64,000 nt of DNA from an uncultured Clostridia bacterium (GTDB lineage: Bacteria > Bacillota > Clostridia > Christensenellales > Pumilibacteraceae), in assembly GCA_947089425.1 (NCBI GenBank), contig CAMUKG010000003.1:62001-126000 (forward strand), written 5' to 3'. The notes below the pieces were generated by a model. The model saw nothing but the letters and a program-made list of their open reading frames with translations, was not told where the DNA came from and made no database searches. Positions 7,674 to 16,285 of this stretch are shown piece by piece. Numbering within the stretch: the first letter of the stretch is position 1; every line of letters begins with the position of its first letter. The position numbers and the translations under genes are program-made.

Positions 7674-9035
7674 CATAGTAAATCTTAGCCCTTTTGGGTA
7701 TTTGTTTTTTGCGACGTTGTTCGAAACTTTTACGAGCCCGAGCGGCAAGCCTGCTATGCGCACGGCTCTGAAACCGTTTTGAAAGGGGCAGAGGAATTCG
7801 TTTCCCGCAAGGTAGCTCGCTACTTCGGGCGCGTCGGGCGCAAAATTCGGCGAATCGATTAGCAAATCGGGATTTGCGGCAGTGGCGAAATGATGGTGCA
7901 AAATCGCGCGTTCGCCCGCAAAGTCTACCATGCGCATACCTCGCCTAAGCGCGGGAAAGTTCGAAAAGGGATAGCTTTCGGAAACGTATTCCAAGCCGCC
8001 GCCTACCGAAACTATGCGGGGTGGGTCAAACGTCTCGCGAGTGAAGTTCGCCGCTTCTTTCAATGTCGAACTTATGCGCTTATCGGGGGCATTACTCCGT
8101 TTATTCGAGCCGCCGCATTTTCGGGCGGTATTTTTATTGTCGTCGCTTTTTTTGAGAACGCACGCGAAATGCCCCTCGCCTCCGCTGTCTTGCGGAAAAA
8201 ACCTAATCGCTTCGGGCAAATTAAAGCCCGCGCGCGACGCAAGGGGACGGACGGGCGGTGGAACGGGCTCGTAGCCTTTTTCGCGAACGAGTCGAAAAAC
8301 CTGTTCTTCGTTTTCGGCGCGATTAAACGTGCACGTAGAGAAAAAAAGAAGCCCGCCCGCTTTTAGGCATAAGTCGCATTCGTCGAGAATTTTCGCGGCG
8401 CGCTCGGAACACGCTTTAACGGCTTCGTCGCTAAGGTCGGCGGCATAAAATTCCGTTTTGCGCAACATTCCCTCACCCGAGCATGGCACGTCGGCAATAA
8501 CGGCGTCAAACATTCCGCGCCCTATGTGCGCGACTTCGTCGGGGCGCATTGAACCCACAGTGCAATTTCTGAGCCCGAGCCTTTCCACGTTGGAAAGCAA
8601 AATTTTTGCGCGGGGAAAAACAATTTCGTTAGCGAAAAAGTTGCAGTCGGTGCGCGCGGATGCGGCGGCGGTAACTTTTCCGCCGGGAGCGGCGCACATG
8701 TCGAGCACGGCGGCGTTTTGCGGCAAGAGCGGCGCTATAAGCTCGGCAACCGCCTTTGCCGCAGGCTCTTGAACATAGTAGGCGCCCGCCGCGTGCAAAG
8801 GAGATAAGCCGGGCTTTGCGTTTTCGGGAATGAGCGGATAATTTCCGAGCTCGGCGGCGATTAAAGCGTCGGGCACGCATTTGCGCGGATTTTTGCGCGC
8901 TATGCGCATGGGCGAGCGTTGCAACGAAAGTAAATATTTTTTGTAATCGTCGGCGCAAAGCAATTCTTTCATGCGCCGCAAAAACGGTTCCGAAATCTCC
9001 GCGATTTCGTTTTGCGATTTGAAATTTTCGTTCAT
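7653..9035 (-). CDS. rsmF: RsmF-type 16S rRNA m5C methyltransferase
   Basis: The 460-residue enzyme belongs to the RsmB/RsmF (NSUN) family, which methylates C5 of cytosine in rRNA using SAM. Visible motifs are LDMCAAPGGK (SAM motif I), DVPCSGEGM (motif IV Cys) and FSTCTFNRAENE (motif VI, catalytic Cys). There is no N-terminal NusB-like domain, which excludes RsmB. The C-terminal 130 residues look like the PUA-like RNA-binding region of RsmF/YebU. The frame opens earlier, but a promoter places the transcript start exactly on the ATG at 9035, so the mRNA is probably leaderless and this start is favoured. The final codons lie within the repeat at 7464-7673. Confidence 0.85.
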   Translation of the reverse strand: MNENFKSQNEIAEISEPFLRRMKELLCADDYKKYLLSLQRSPMRIARKNPRKCVPDALIAAELGNYPLIPENAKPGLSPLHAAGAYYVQEPAAKAVAELIAPLLPQNAAVLDMCAAPGGKVTAAASARTDCNFFANEIVFPRAKILLSNVERLGLRNCTVGSMRPDEVAHIGRGMFDAVIADVPCSGEGMLRKTEFYAADLSDEAVKACSERAAKILDECDLCLKAGGLLFFSTCTFNRAENEEQVFRLVREKGYEPVPPPVRPLASRAGFNLPEAIRFFPQDSGGEGHFACVLKKSDDNKNTARKCGGSNKRSNAPDKRISSTLKEAANFTRETFDPPRIVSVGGGLEYVSESYPFSNFPALRRGMRMVDFAGERAILHHHFATAANPDLLIDSPNFAPDAPEVASYLAGNEFLCPFQNGFRAVRIAGLPLGLVKVSNNVAKNKYPKGLRFTMVASCGK

Positions 9036-9041
9036 ACGCAC

Positions 9042-9070
9042 AGTATAACACAAAAAGAAAGGGCGGTCAA
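9042..9070 (-). promoter_or_regulatory. promoter giving a leaderless rsmF mRNA
   Basis: On the minus strand TTGACC and TATACT are separated by 17 bp. Exactly six bases lie between the -10 box and the ATG, so the start point coincides with the A of the start codon. No Shine-Dalgarno is present. The geometry is identical to the promoter at 728-756. Confidence 0.8.
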
Positions 9071-9112
9071 ACGCGAACGAATTATTTTTGCGTTTTCGGC
9101 GTGGTTGAACGC

Positions 9113-9141
9113 TTGACAAACCGCAACAACAAGACTATAAT
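9113..9141 (+). promoter_or_regulatory. sigma-A promoter of the antiporter gene
   Basis: TTGACA (9113-9118), a 17-bp spacer and TATAAT (9136-9141). The roughly 100-nt leader that follows contains AACGGCGG paired with CCGCCGTT, so the 5' end of the mRNA is structured. Confidence 0.85.
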
Positions 9142-9247
9142 TGCAACGGCGGCGAGCTGAGATTCCGCCGTTGCCTTGCGGCTTTTTGCAAAGCGCCGTT
9201 AAAAAACGCGATTATAAAACGCAAACAATAGTTCGAGAGATAAAGAA

Positions 9248-10642
9248 ATGGATTACAGTTTTTTGTTGGATTTGGCAATCATACTTTTAGCTACGAAGTT
9301 ATTCGGGTTGCTGATGAAAAAGTTGGGATTGCCGCAAGTTGTGGGAGCTCTTATAGCGGGTATTTTAATAGGACCCGCAATTTGGTCGCCGCTCACGGGC
9401 GGGCGGTTCGTGCCTGTGGGGGAATCGCAGTTTCTCACGTTTTTGGCAGAGCTCGGCGTTATTATGATTATGTTCGGGGCGGGGCTTGAAACCGACCTGA
9501 AAGAGTTGAAGCGTTCGGGGCTTAAAGCGAGCTTCGTGGCACTGTTGGGAGTGGTTGTTCCGCTTGCGCTCGGGTTCGGAATAGCGGTGCCGTTTTTCGG
9601 GCTCGGCGACACGCACAACGTGCTTAAATGCGTGTTTATAGGGGTGATTATCACAGCCACAAGCGTATCTATAACGGTTGAAACGTTGCGCGAGCTCGGC
9701 AAACTCAAAGGCAGAGTGGGCACGGTGGTGCTGTCGGCGGCGATTATAGACGACGTAATCGGCATAATAGTGCTCACGTTCGTAATCGGCATGAAAAATC
9801 CGAGCGAAACGAAACCGTATATGGTGCTTGTGAAAACCGCGCTTTTCTTTATTATAGGCATAGGCGTGGGCGTGGGACTCAATTATTTGTTCCGTTGGCT
9901 CGAAAAAAAGTATCCGCACCGCCGCAGAGTGCCCATATTCGGGCTAGTGGTGTGCTTTATATACGCCTATTGTGCCGAACACTTTTTCGGAATAGCCGAC
10001 ATAACGGGCGCTTATCTTGCGGGAATACTTTTATCCAACACTAAGGAAACGAACTACATAGAGCGCAAGGTAGACGTGAACACCTACATGATATTTGCGC
10101 CGGTGTTTTTTGCGAACATAGGCATTAAAACGAGTTTTTCGGGCTTTAAGCCGCAAATACTGCTGTTTTGCGTGTTGTTCGTGCTCGCGGGAATGCTCGG
10201 CAAAGTGGTGGGTTGCGGGTTCGCGGCGAAAGCGTGCCGCTACACTTGGCGCGAGTCGTTTCAGGTCGGCGTGGGAATGATGGCGCGCGGCGAGGTTGCG
10301 CTCATTGTGGCGCAAAAGGGAATAGCGGCGGGCTTGCTCGACGAAATTTACGTTGCGCCCGTTATTATGCTCGTTATAGTTTCGTCGCTTGTAACGCCTA
10401 TCGTGCTCAAATTTATGTTTAAAAGAGAGAGCGAACTGCCTTTGCAACCGCCCGACGGGAATATTACGGCGGGCGCGGACGAAAGCGTTGCCGCCTCTTG
10501 CGAAAAAGAAAACACTGAAAAAGCGGCGACCGAAGCCGCCGTTACCGCATTGTGCGTTTCCGCCGTCGATTCGTCGGAAATAGCCGAACTGCACGCGGAA
10601 AACAATGTTACTGCGAGCGAAGCGCGGCAGTCCCAAATATAG
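9248..10642 (+). CDS. CPA2-family cation:proton antiporter
   Basis: The 464-residue membrane protein has about 12 hydrophobic segments and the Na_H_Exchanger pattern. Typical blocks are LGLPQVVGALIAGILIGP in the first hairpin, GVIITATSVSITVETLRELG, LSAAIIDDVIGIIVL with the paired Asp of the ion site, GAYLAGILLS, and GMMARGEVALIVAQKGI near the end. It exchanges Na+ or K+ for H+ across the cytoplasmic membrane. There is no C-terminal RCK/TrkA domain; instead the last 60 residues are a poorly conserved Ala/Glu-rich tail. GAGAGAT precedes the ATG. The structured leader may give some regulation by cation or signalling nucleotide, but no known riboswitch is recognised. Confidence 0.88.
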   Translation: MDYSFLLDLAIILLATKLFGLLMKKLGLPQVVGALIAGILIGPAIWSPLTGGRFVPVGESQFLTFLAELGVIMIMFGAGLETDLKELKRSGLKASFVALLGVVVPLALGFGIAVPFFGLGDTHNVLKCVFIGVIITATSVSITVETLRELGKLKGRVGTVVLSAAIIDDVIGIIVLTFVIGMKNPSETKPYMVLVKTALFFIIGIGVGVGLNYLFRWLEKKYPHRRRVPIFGLVVCFIYAYCAEHFFGIADITGAYLAGILLSNTKETNYIERKVDVNTYMIFAPVFFANIGIKTSFSGFKPQILLFCVLFVLAGMLGKVVGCGFAAKACRYTWRESFQVGVGMMARGEVALIVAQKGIAAGLLDEIYVAPVIMLVIVSSLVTPIVLKFMFKRESELPLQPPDGNITAGADESVAASCEKENTEKAATEAAVTALCVSAVDSSEIAELHAENNVTASEARQSQI

Positions 10643-10667
10643 AACAAAGATTGCCGCGTCGCAAAAA

Positions 10668-11579
10668 TTACTTTTCGTATTTGTCCATGCCTTTGAGCAT
10701 TAGCGCGGCGAGTTCGAAATGAGGGTCGTTTTGTAAACATTCTTCGAATTCGCGTCGCGCGCCCACAGTATCCAACAGTCCCAAAAGCGCAAGTCCGCGA
10801 TAATAGCGAAAATATTGAGTGTCGGCGTAGGGAAGATATTCGTCTATAAGCGAAAGAGTTTCTTTGAGCAAAGCAACGCGAGATTCCGCGTTTGCCGCGC
10901 CCGACAACGAGACCCGCGCGGCGATATTCGAAATGGCAACGTTTAAATCGTCGGGGAAAGCGGCTATTAGTCGTTCGGAGCGCATTAGCGATTCGCCGAA
11001 GTTTCCGAGCGCGAGCAATCGTTTACATTCGCGAGTTTCGCGAGTTACGCCGTTTTCGTCTTTTTCGGTGCAATACTCTAAGTACGGGCGATACCAATCG
11101 AGCAATATTGACGGTGCTCCTTGCGCCGCCAGCTCTTCCGCAATGGGCGGAATGTAAACGCTGTAACGCGAAGAAAGCACTTCGGCGAACACTTCTTCGG
11201 TGTGAAGTATTGCGCATAGTTCGTCGTAAAGTTCGGGGGTGTGCGGCGCTTCGCTCAACAAAACGTAAGCGAACGTCATATACCAACTTTTTTTGAGTTC
11301 GAGCGTTGCGTTAGGCAAAGTTACCAAAATATGCGCGAGTTCGTATAGGTCAGATTTTTTCGGTTCGGGTGCCGCAAGGCAGTCGTATTTTTTTACTATG
11401 GGGTCGGGCGACGTCGCAAAGCTTGCGTCGAACATACACCCGAAGCACAAAAGGCTGTAAATAAGGTCTCGCTTGTCTTTGCGATCGCTTTTGTCTATTG
11501 CGCCGTAAGATAGCTTAATCGTATAGTCTATTCCCGTTCGCTCGGCGGGGGTTTGTTCTTTCTTTCCGTTTTCGTCCAT
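10668..11579 (-). CDS. TPR-like hypothetical protein
   Basis: The 303-residue soluble protein is nearly all helical. The C-terminal part (QYFRYYRGLALLGLLDTVGARREFEECLQNDPHFELAA) has the spacing of a tetratricopeptide repeat, with earlier degenerate helix pairs (LLALGNFGESLMRSERLIAAFPDD). The first 90 residues have two Cys (CFGCMF) but no clear zinc motif. TPR folds bind proteins; no partner is visible. The start has GGAG six bases upstream. The gene converges on the antiporter gene with 25 nt between stops, so the two do not share a transcript. Confidence 0.6.
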   Translation of the reverse strand: MDENGKKEQTPAERTGIDYTIKLSYGAIDKSDRKDKRDLIYSLLCFGCMFDASFATSPDPIVKKYDCLAAPEPKKSDLYELAHILVTLPNATLELKKSWYMTFAYVLLSEAPHTPELYDELCAILHTEEVFAEVLSSRYSVYIPPIAEELAAQGAPSILLDWYRPYLEYCTEKDENGVTRETRECKRLLALGNFGESLMRSERLIAAFPDDLNVAISNIAARVSLSGAANAESRVALLKETLSLIDEYLPYADTQYFRYYRGLALLGLLDTVGARREFEECLQNDPHFELAALMLKGMDKYEK

Positions 11580-11665
11580 AGCATTGCTCCGTGAAAATAT
11601 TTGCCGTAAATAAGTATAGCATTTCGCTCGCCGAAAATAAAGCGAAATAAGAAAAAATATTGCGT

Positions 11666-11680
11666 CATAAACAAACCGTT
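11666..11680 (+). repeat. 15-bp direct repeat, left copy
   Basis: CATAAACAAACCGTT occurs here and again at 12507-12521. The two copies flank the decayed gene at 11756-12499. Such flanking direct repeats can arise from an insertion event or be recombination substrates. Confidence 0.7.
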
Positions 11681-11689
11681 TGCAAACGC

Positions 11690-11716
11690 TTGACGGGGGG
11701 GGGCTTAGTATATAAT
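11690..11716 (+). promoter_or_regulatory. promoter with a G9 tract in a 15-bp spacer
   Basis: TTGACG (11690-11695) and TATAAT (11711-11716) are only 15 bp apart, and nine consecutive G (11695-11703) occupy most of the spacer. Gaining one or two G would restore the optimal 16-17 bp spacing, so tract length could set promoter strength. It now drives only a pseudogene. Confidence 0.6.
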
Positions 11717-11755
11717 GATTATAAGTTAAATATTTTTAATTTGCGGAGGAGAACA

Positions 11756-12499
11756 ATGGAAGATAAACAAGAATTATTAAACGCATTATATGTTATTCGT
11801 GCGGGGATTTCGGTTGCGTCGCAAATCAATGATAAAATTTGGGACGAACAGTAGAAGTGTCTTAAAGAACTGTACGATGCGGCTATGACGAGCGGTCTTA
11901 TGGAAGATTTTCGCGAGTTAGGGAGTGATTTGTCGGTTAGTCAATTCGATAAGAAAGGTAGATGGATAAAGCTTGCCGAGTATCCGCAATTTCAAGAAGT
12001 TAACCGCAATAATGCTTATGGCGAATTTCACACAATATATTACAAATGGCTGAAATATTTGGGATATAAAGAGGAAGTGGTGGACAGCGACGGCTGTTCA
12101 AGTTATCCGATAGATAATCAAGTTGGGAAGGATTTGCGCGAACATTTGGGTAAAAAAGCCGACTCTCCGTATGGTGCGGAACCATATCGCAATGCGATAC
12201 ATGTAGCCGAATGGCTTGCTACCGACGAGGCCGAAAGTTACTGCGAGTTGGTTTTGCGCGAGCAAAGCAAATATAAAAAGCTTTTTCCGGAAAGCCGAAA
12301 TATCCCGTAGAAGTGGAGAAAGCGCAAAAGCGGTTGGATGATTTGCCCCGACTGAAAAAACGCTTAATCGAGTATCGGCGAACTTACAAATGCGGTAAAC
12401 TTCGGCAATGCGTTGAAAGAAAAGGCAAATATATCAAGCGAAAAGCTGGTTCAAGAAACAACTAAAATGCGTCAGATTATGGAGGAAAACAGCAGGCGA
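11756..12499 (+). pseudogene. decayed gene of unknown family (one stop, at least two frameshifts)
   Basis: The ATG at 11756 has a good GGAGGAG site and begins MEDKQELLNALYVIRAG. An in-frame TAG at 11852 stops it after 32 codons, yet the same frame continues sensibly to 12310 (KCLKELYDAAMTSGLMEDF and on to LREQSKYKKLFPE). After that, coding-like helices continue in other frames: VEKAQKRLDDLPRLKKRL, then NALKEKANISSEKLVQETTKM, ending with TAG near 12499. This fits one former protein of about 245 residues with an alpha/beta first half and a coiled-coil C-terminus. I do not recognise the family. It is flanked by 15-bp direct repeats. Confidence 0.65.
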
Positions 12500-12506
12500 T
12501 AGAATT

Positions 12507-12521
12507 CATAAACAAACCGTT
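12507..12521 (+). repeat. 15-bp direct repeat, right copy
   Basis: Exact second copy of CATAAACAAACCGTT, 841 bp from the first. Confidence 0.7.
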
Positions 12522-12677
12522 CATGCTCTGCGAGCGGCGCGGACAAAAACCTCTCGTTTGAAAAGTTCACGCAGTCCTCTTGATTTTCACTTTTTTATCA
12601 CAAAAGCAAAATACTTATTCAACAATAGTATGATAAAATGAATATAAACAAAAGACTAATTGAAGGGAGAAAGAGAC

Positions 12678-13337
12678 ATGGCGGTAATACTTATAGCGGA
12701 CGACGAGGAAAACATTCGCGCCGTTTTGCGCGAATATGCCGAATTCGAGGGTTATTCCGTTTTGGAAGCGTGCGACGGAATGGAAGCCGTACGCATGGCG
12801 AAAGGGAATAAGGTTGACCTTGTGATTATGGACGTAATGATGCCTAAACTCGACGGGTTTTCCGCAGTGAAAGAAATACGCAAAGAAAAAGACGTGCCCG
12901 TTATTATGCTTTCGGCGCGCGTCGAAGAGTACGACAAGCTTTTCGGGTTTGAAATAGGCGCCGACGATTACGTTACCAAGCCTTTTTCGCCCAAAGAGGT
13001 TATGGCGCGAGTGGGCGCGGTTTTAAAGCGTGGTAAGCGCGAAAACCGCAAAATCGTGTCGGACGGACTTTCTATCGACATTGCGGGCAGAAACGTGCTT
13101 GTTGACGGAGTTAAGGTTGACATGACTCCCAAAGAATACGAGCTGTTGTTTTTTATGGCGGAAAACGCGGGAATCGCGATTCCGCGCGAAAAGCTTCTCA
13201 CCGAAGTGTGGGGCTACGATTTTTACGGCGACGACCGCACGGTAGACACTCACATAAAAATGCTGAGAGCTTCGCTCGGTCCTTACCGCGACAAAATAGT
13301 CACGTTGCGCGGGCTCGGCTACAAACTCGAGCTTTAA
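12678..13337 (+). CDS. OmpR/PhoB-family response regulator
   Basis: The 219-residue protein has an N-terminal receiver domain. It starts MAVILIADDEENIRAVLREY, carries the phosphorylation site Asp-52 in VIMDVMMPKLDG, and has the conserved Ser (MLSAR) and Lys (VTKPF). The C-terminal winged helix shows EYELLFFMAENAG, LLTEVWGYDFYGDDRTVDTHIKMLR and LRGLGYKL. It binds DNA when phosphorylated by its partner kinase, the next gene 42 nt downstream. The frame opens at a TTG at 12660, but the ATG at 12678 with GAAGGGA before it gives the canonical N-terminus. The target genes are not known; the large system beginning 3 kb downstream is a candidate because of proximity only. Confidence 0.92.
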   Translation: MAVILIADDEENIRAVLREYAEFEGYSVLEACDGMEAVRMAKGNKVDLVIMDVMMPKLDGFSAVKEIRKEKDVPVIMLSARVEEYDKLFGFEIGADDYVTKPFSPKEVMARVGAVLKRGKRENRKIVSDGLSIDIAGRNVLVDGVKVDMTPKEYELLFFMAENAGIAIPREKLLTEVWGYDFYGDDRTVDTHIKMLRASLGPYRDKIVTLRGLGYKLEL

Positions 13338-13379
13338 GAGGCGGCAAAACGATATATAAAAGTTGTCGGGGAGCTGCTC

Positions 13380-14987
13380 ATGCGGAATAAAAAAATGAAC
13401 GCAAATCTGCAAAAAAGCGACGACGTATGGGCGTCGAGCAAAGCTTCTTCGGGGGGGGGAGTGAATATTAGTAATAAAAAAAAGAGAGCGTCTCGCTCGG
13501 TTCGTTTTCAGGCGTGGACATACTTTTTCCTTTTGGCGGCGCTTGCGCTTTTTGTGCTGTGGCTTTTTCAGTTTCTCTTTTTCAAATCGTCGTATAAGGC
13601 GATGAAAAAGCAAGAGGTGGAAAAGCTCGGCGAAAAAATAATCAAAAGTTATCCCGGCGCGGAGGGCGACGCGGGCTTCGATGATTATTTGAGACAAACT
13701 GCGTTTAACAACGGGCTCAACATAGTGGTGTTTAACGTGAGCGAGCACAACGAGAACGGACCCGACGAGTGCGAGTCGGAAAACGTGTGTTTTACTGCCG
13801 AATATGTCACCAATCCGTTTAACGAGGACGAATATTCGGGTGAGGATTTGCTCACAAAAGACAACCCGCACATAATAAGAGATTGGGCTAACTTTTATTC
13901 GGGCATTAAAGGCAAAAGTAAAGTAAGCTACGTAAAAAATTTTAAAAGCGGCAATTATTTCGTGTATGGCGCGCGTTTAAACGAAACGGGCAGTTATCTT
14001 TATATGACGAGCCCGTATATTCCTATGGAGAGCACCATATCGGTTATGGCTGACCAACTGCTAATTGCCACAGTAGTGTGTTTGGTGCTAAGCATAATAG
14101 TTTCGTATTTCATATCCGAGAGAATAACCAAACCTATAACCGAATTTTCCAAAGTGGCGCGAAAGCTCGGAGCGGGCGATTACACTGTTCGATTTAAAGG
14201 CAACGGCTACACCGAAATAGAAAATCTTGCCGAAACGCTCAACTATGCCACAATCGAAATAGGCAAAACCGAGCAAATGCGCCGCGATTTTTTGGCAAAC
14301 GTGAGCCATGATTTGCGCACGCCTCTCACTATGGTTAAGGCGTATGCCGAAATGTTGCGCGATATTTCGGGCGGCGACGAGGTTAAGCGCGCCAAACACA
14401 GCCAAGTGATTATAGACGAGGCGGACAGGCTCACGGGACTTGTGAACGACATTTTGAATTTGAGCAAACTACAATCGGGGACGGAGACGCTTGACGTTGG
14501 CGTCGTAGATATGCGCGCGCTCGTTAAAACGGTAATCGAGCGTTTCGACGTGTATTCTTCGCGCGACGGTTACGTTTTCGAATTCGAATCGGAGGGCGAT
14601 TGCGTGGCGAAAGGCGATTCGCGCCGACTCGAACAGGTAGTGTATAATCTTGTGGGCAACGCGCTTAACTACACGGGCGAAAGCAAAACGGTGAAAATTG
14701 CCGCTAAGGGAAACGGCGAAAGAGTGCGAGTGACGGTTCGCGACTACGGTTCGGGGATAGCTCCCGAAGAGCTCGCTCAGGTTTGGGAACGCTATTATAG
14801 AGCAAACCAACACAAACGTAACGTTGTGGGAAGCGGACTGGGGCTAAGCATAGTGAAAAGCATTTTGTCGGCGCACGAAGCCGAATTCGGCGTGTCGAGC
14901 AATCTTGGAGAGGGCACCGAATTTTGGTTCGAACTCGCCTCGGTTAGCGTCGCTTCTTTCGCTATGGATGCGGCGGTTGCGAAATAA
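13380..14987 (+). CDS. membrane sensor histidine kinase
   Basis: The 535-residue protein has TM1 near residues 47-68 and TM2 near 224-245, enclosing an extracellular sensor domain of about 155 residues. A HAMP linker (SERITKPITEFSKVARKLGAGDY) follows. HisKA shows FLANVSHDLRTPLTMVKAYAEML with His-310 as phosphoacceptor. HATPase_c has LEQVVYNLVGNALNY, VRDYGSGIAPEEL and GSGLGLSIVKSI. It pairs with the regulator just upstream. The start ATG has GGGGAG six bases upstream. A run of nine G (13451-13459) covers codons 24-27, and either one-base slip leads to a stop within five codons (TAG or TGA), so expression may be phase-variable. A GTG right after the tract could be a rescue start but lacks a properly spaced ribosome site. 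Confidence 0.92.
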   Translation: MRNKKMNANLQKSDDVWASSKASSGGGVNISNKKKRASRSVRFQAWTYFFLLAALALFVLWLFQFLFFKSSYKAMKKQEVEKLGEKIIKSYPGAEGDAGFDDYLRQTAFNNGLNIVVFNVSEHNENGPDECESENVCFTAEYVTNPFNEDEYSGEDLLTKDNPHIIRDWANFYSGIKGKSKVSYVKNFKSGNYFVYGARLNETGSYLYMTSPYIPMESTISVMADQLLIATVVCLVLSIIVSYFISERITKPITEFSKVARKLGAGDYTVRFKGNGYTEIENLAETLNYATIEIGKTEQMRRDFLANVSHDLRTPLTMVKAYAEMLRDISGGDEVKRAKHSQVIIDEADRLTGLVNDILNLSKLQSGTETLDVGVVDMRALVKTVIERFDVYSSRDGYVFEFESEGDCVAKGDSRRLEQVVYNLVGNALNYTGESKTVKIAAKGNGERVRVTVRDYGSGIAPEELAQVWERYYRANQHKRNVVGSGLGLSIVKSILSAHEAEFGVSSNLGEGTEFWFELASVSVASFAMDAAVAK

Positions 14988-15095
14988 AATCCCGCGCATA
15001 AATAAACCGCGCCGACCGTAAGAATAAAGCGGGGGAACCGTATAAAAAAGACAAAAACATACATAGGCATTGTGTGAAAATTCAATGAAAATTCG

Positions 15096-15124
15096 TTGAC
15101 GAACAGTGGCGATTCGTGTATAAT
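15096..15124 (+). promoter_or_regulatory. sigma-A promoter of the YbjN pair
   Basis: TTGACG (15096-15101), a 17-bp spacer and TATAAT (15119-15124). The leader is about 100 nt. The sequence ATGTGAAATTATACGGTAAAC just downstream (15133-15152) resembles one upstream of 16358. Confidence 0.8.
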
Positions 15125-15233
15125 TATATACATGTGAAATTATACGGTAAACAAAAAAATAAACAAACGTAAATTCATGCGTCCGCGTTTTATGTCAGCG
15201 CGGAGGAGCGCGAAATAAAAAGGAGAGAAGGAA

Positions 15234-15701
15234 ATGACAAAGAGAGAAAGGGCGGACGCCGTATTCAAATGCTATTGCGATTTTCTCGACGGCAAGAACT
15301 TTAAGTATCAACGCGACGAGAGCGAGCGCAGCATTATTTTGCAAATAACGGGCGAAGATTTTCCCATGACCACGCTTTTTAAAGTGGAGGAAGAGCACGA
15401 GCGCACTTTTGTGTTTAGCAAAATTCCGTTCGAGGCGAATAAGGAAAAGCTCACCGACCTTATAATGGCTACCACGTTTATAAACCAAGTGCTCGCTATC
15501 GGAGCTTTTTGCGTAGACACCGAAAACCTTTATTGCAGTTTCGAGTCGAACGAAATATACACGGGGCTCGAAGGCTTTAACGCCGAATACGCCGAGCGCG
15601 TAATAATATCCGCTTTCTCGGCAATCGAGAAATACAACGATAAGCTTTTTGCAATAAACAAAGGGCTCATGACTGTGAGAGACTTCTCGAAACAGCTTTA
15701 A
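15234..15701 (+). CDS. YbjN-like domain protein A
   Basis: The 155-residue protein has the mixed alpha/beta pattern of YbjN-type domains, a fold resembling type III secretion chaperones. Blocks are DGKNFKYQRDESERSIILQITGEDFPMTTLFKV, followed by a helix and paired strands (IGAFCVDTENLYCSFESNEIYTGL) and a C-terminal helix. The precise role of such proteins is not known. It has AAGGAGAG upstream of the ATG. The next gene, 18 nt downstream, is a paralogue, so this is a tandem duplication. Both lie between the two-component system and the ESCRT-like operon, and an intrinsic terminator separates them from the latter. Confidence 0.65.
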   Translation: MTKRERADAVFKCYCDFLDGKNFKYQRDESERSIILQITGEDFPMTTLFKVEEEHERTFVFSKIPFEANKEKLTDLIMATTFINQVLAIGAFCVDTENLYCSFESNEIYTGLEGFNAEYAERVIISAFSAIEKYNDKLFAINKGLMTVRDFSKQL

Positions 15702-15719
15702 TTACAGGAGGGAGATATT

Positions 15720-16193
15720 ATGAACAATCAAGAGAGAGCCAAAGCCGCTTTCGAGGCTATAACCGGCTTTATGGACGAAGCCAAATTAAAGTATGATTGC
15801 GAACCCGACAAGCTTGTGGCGTTCGTAACCATTACGGGCGACGATTTCCCCGTAACGCTCATGTTTTCGGTGAGCGCCGAAAAACAGCGCGTTGAAACTT
15901 ACAGCCAAATGCCGTTTGAAATCAAGCAAGATAAGGGCGTAGACGTGGCAACCGCGCTCGCGGCGGTAAACAGCCGAATAGCGTACGGAAAATTTTGCCT
16001 GTATTTCGACAAAGGGCTTTGCACTTACGAAAACAGCGAATATATAACGGGGCTCGGCGGATTCACCCCCGAATACGGCAAAAGTCTCGTGGGACCCGCG
16101 TATTCGATTATCGAAGAATATAACGACAAGCTTTACGCGATAAACAAAGGCTTGCTCACAGTTAAAGACTTTACGGCGTCGCTCAAAAAATAA
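15720..16193 (+). CDS. YbjN-like domain protein B
   Basis: The 157-residue paralogue of the preceding gene matches it along its whole length: GDDFPVTLMFSV for GEDFPMTTLFKV, YITGLGGFTPEYGKSLV for YTGLEGFNAEYAERVI, and YNDKLYAINKGLLTVKDF for YNDKLFAINKGLMTVRDF. Conservation of the C-terminal segment implies a shared binding surface. AGGAGGGAGA lies before the ATG. It is followed at 16211 by a terminator hairpin. Chaperone-like or adaptor function is inference from fold only. Confidence 0.65.
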   Translation: MNNQERAKAAFEAITGFMDEAKLKYDCEPDKLVAFVTITGDDFPVTLMFSVSAEKQRVETYSQMPFEIKQDKGVDVATALAAVNSRIAYGKFCLYFDKGLCTYENSEYITGLGGFTPEYGKSLVGPAYSIIEEYNDKLYAINKGLLTVKDFTASLKK

Positions 16194-16210
16194 AAGCCGC
16201 GCTTTATTTT

Positions 16211-16250
16211 CCGCTGACTTTTGTACAAAAAAGGGTCGGCGGAATTTTTT
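16211..16250 (+). terminator. intrinsic terminator between the YbjN pair and the ESCRT-like operon
   Basis: CCGCTGACTT pairs with GGGTCGGCGG (ten pairs, three of them G-U) around a 12-nt loop, and AATTTTTT follows. It separates the two transcription units, though readthrough is possible. Confidence 0.7.
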
Positions 16251-16285
16251 AGAACGGCACTAACTCAAATTTTAATCTGATTTTT

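Noticed and set aside
9148..9247. Riboswitch (for example c-di-AMP type) in the leader of the antiporter gene
   Set aside because: There is a good hairpin, but I could not match any known riboswitch consensus. It is kept only as a structured leader.
13461..13463. GTG just after the G9 tract as the true start of the sensor kinase
   Set aside because: The G-rich run directly abuts the GTG with no spacing for a ribosome site, while the ATG at 13380 has GGGGAG at the correct distance.
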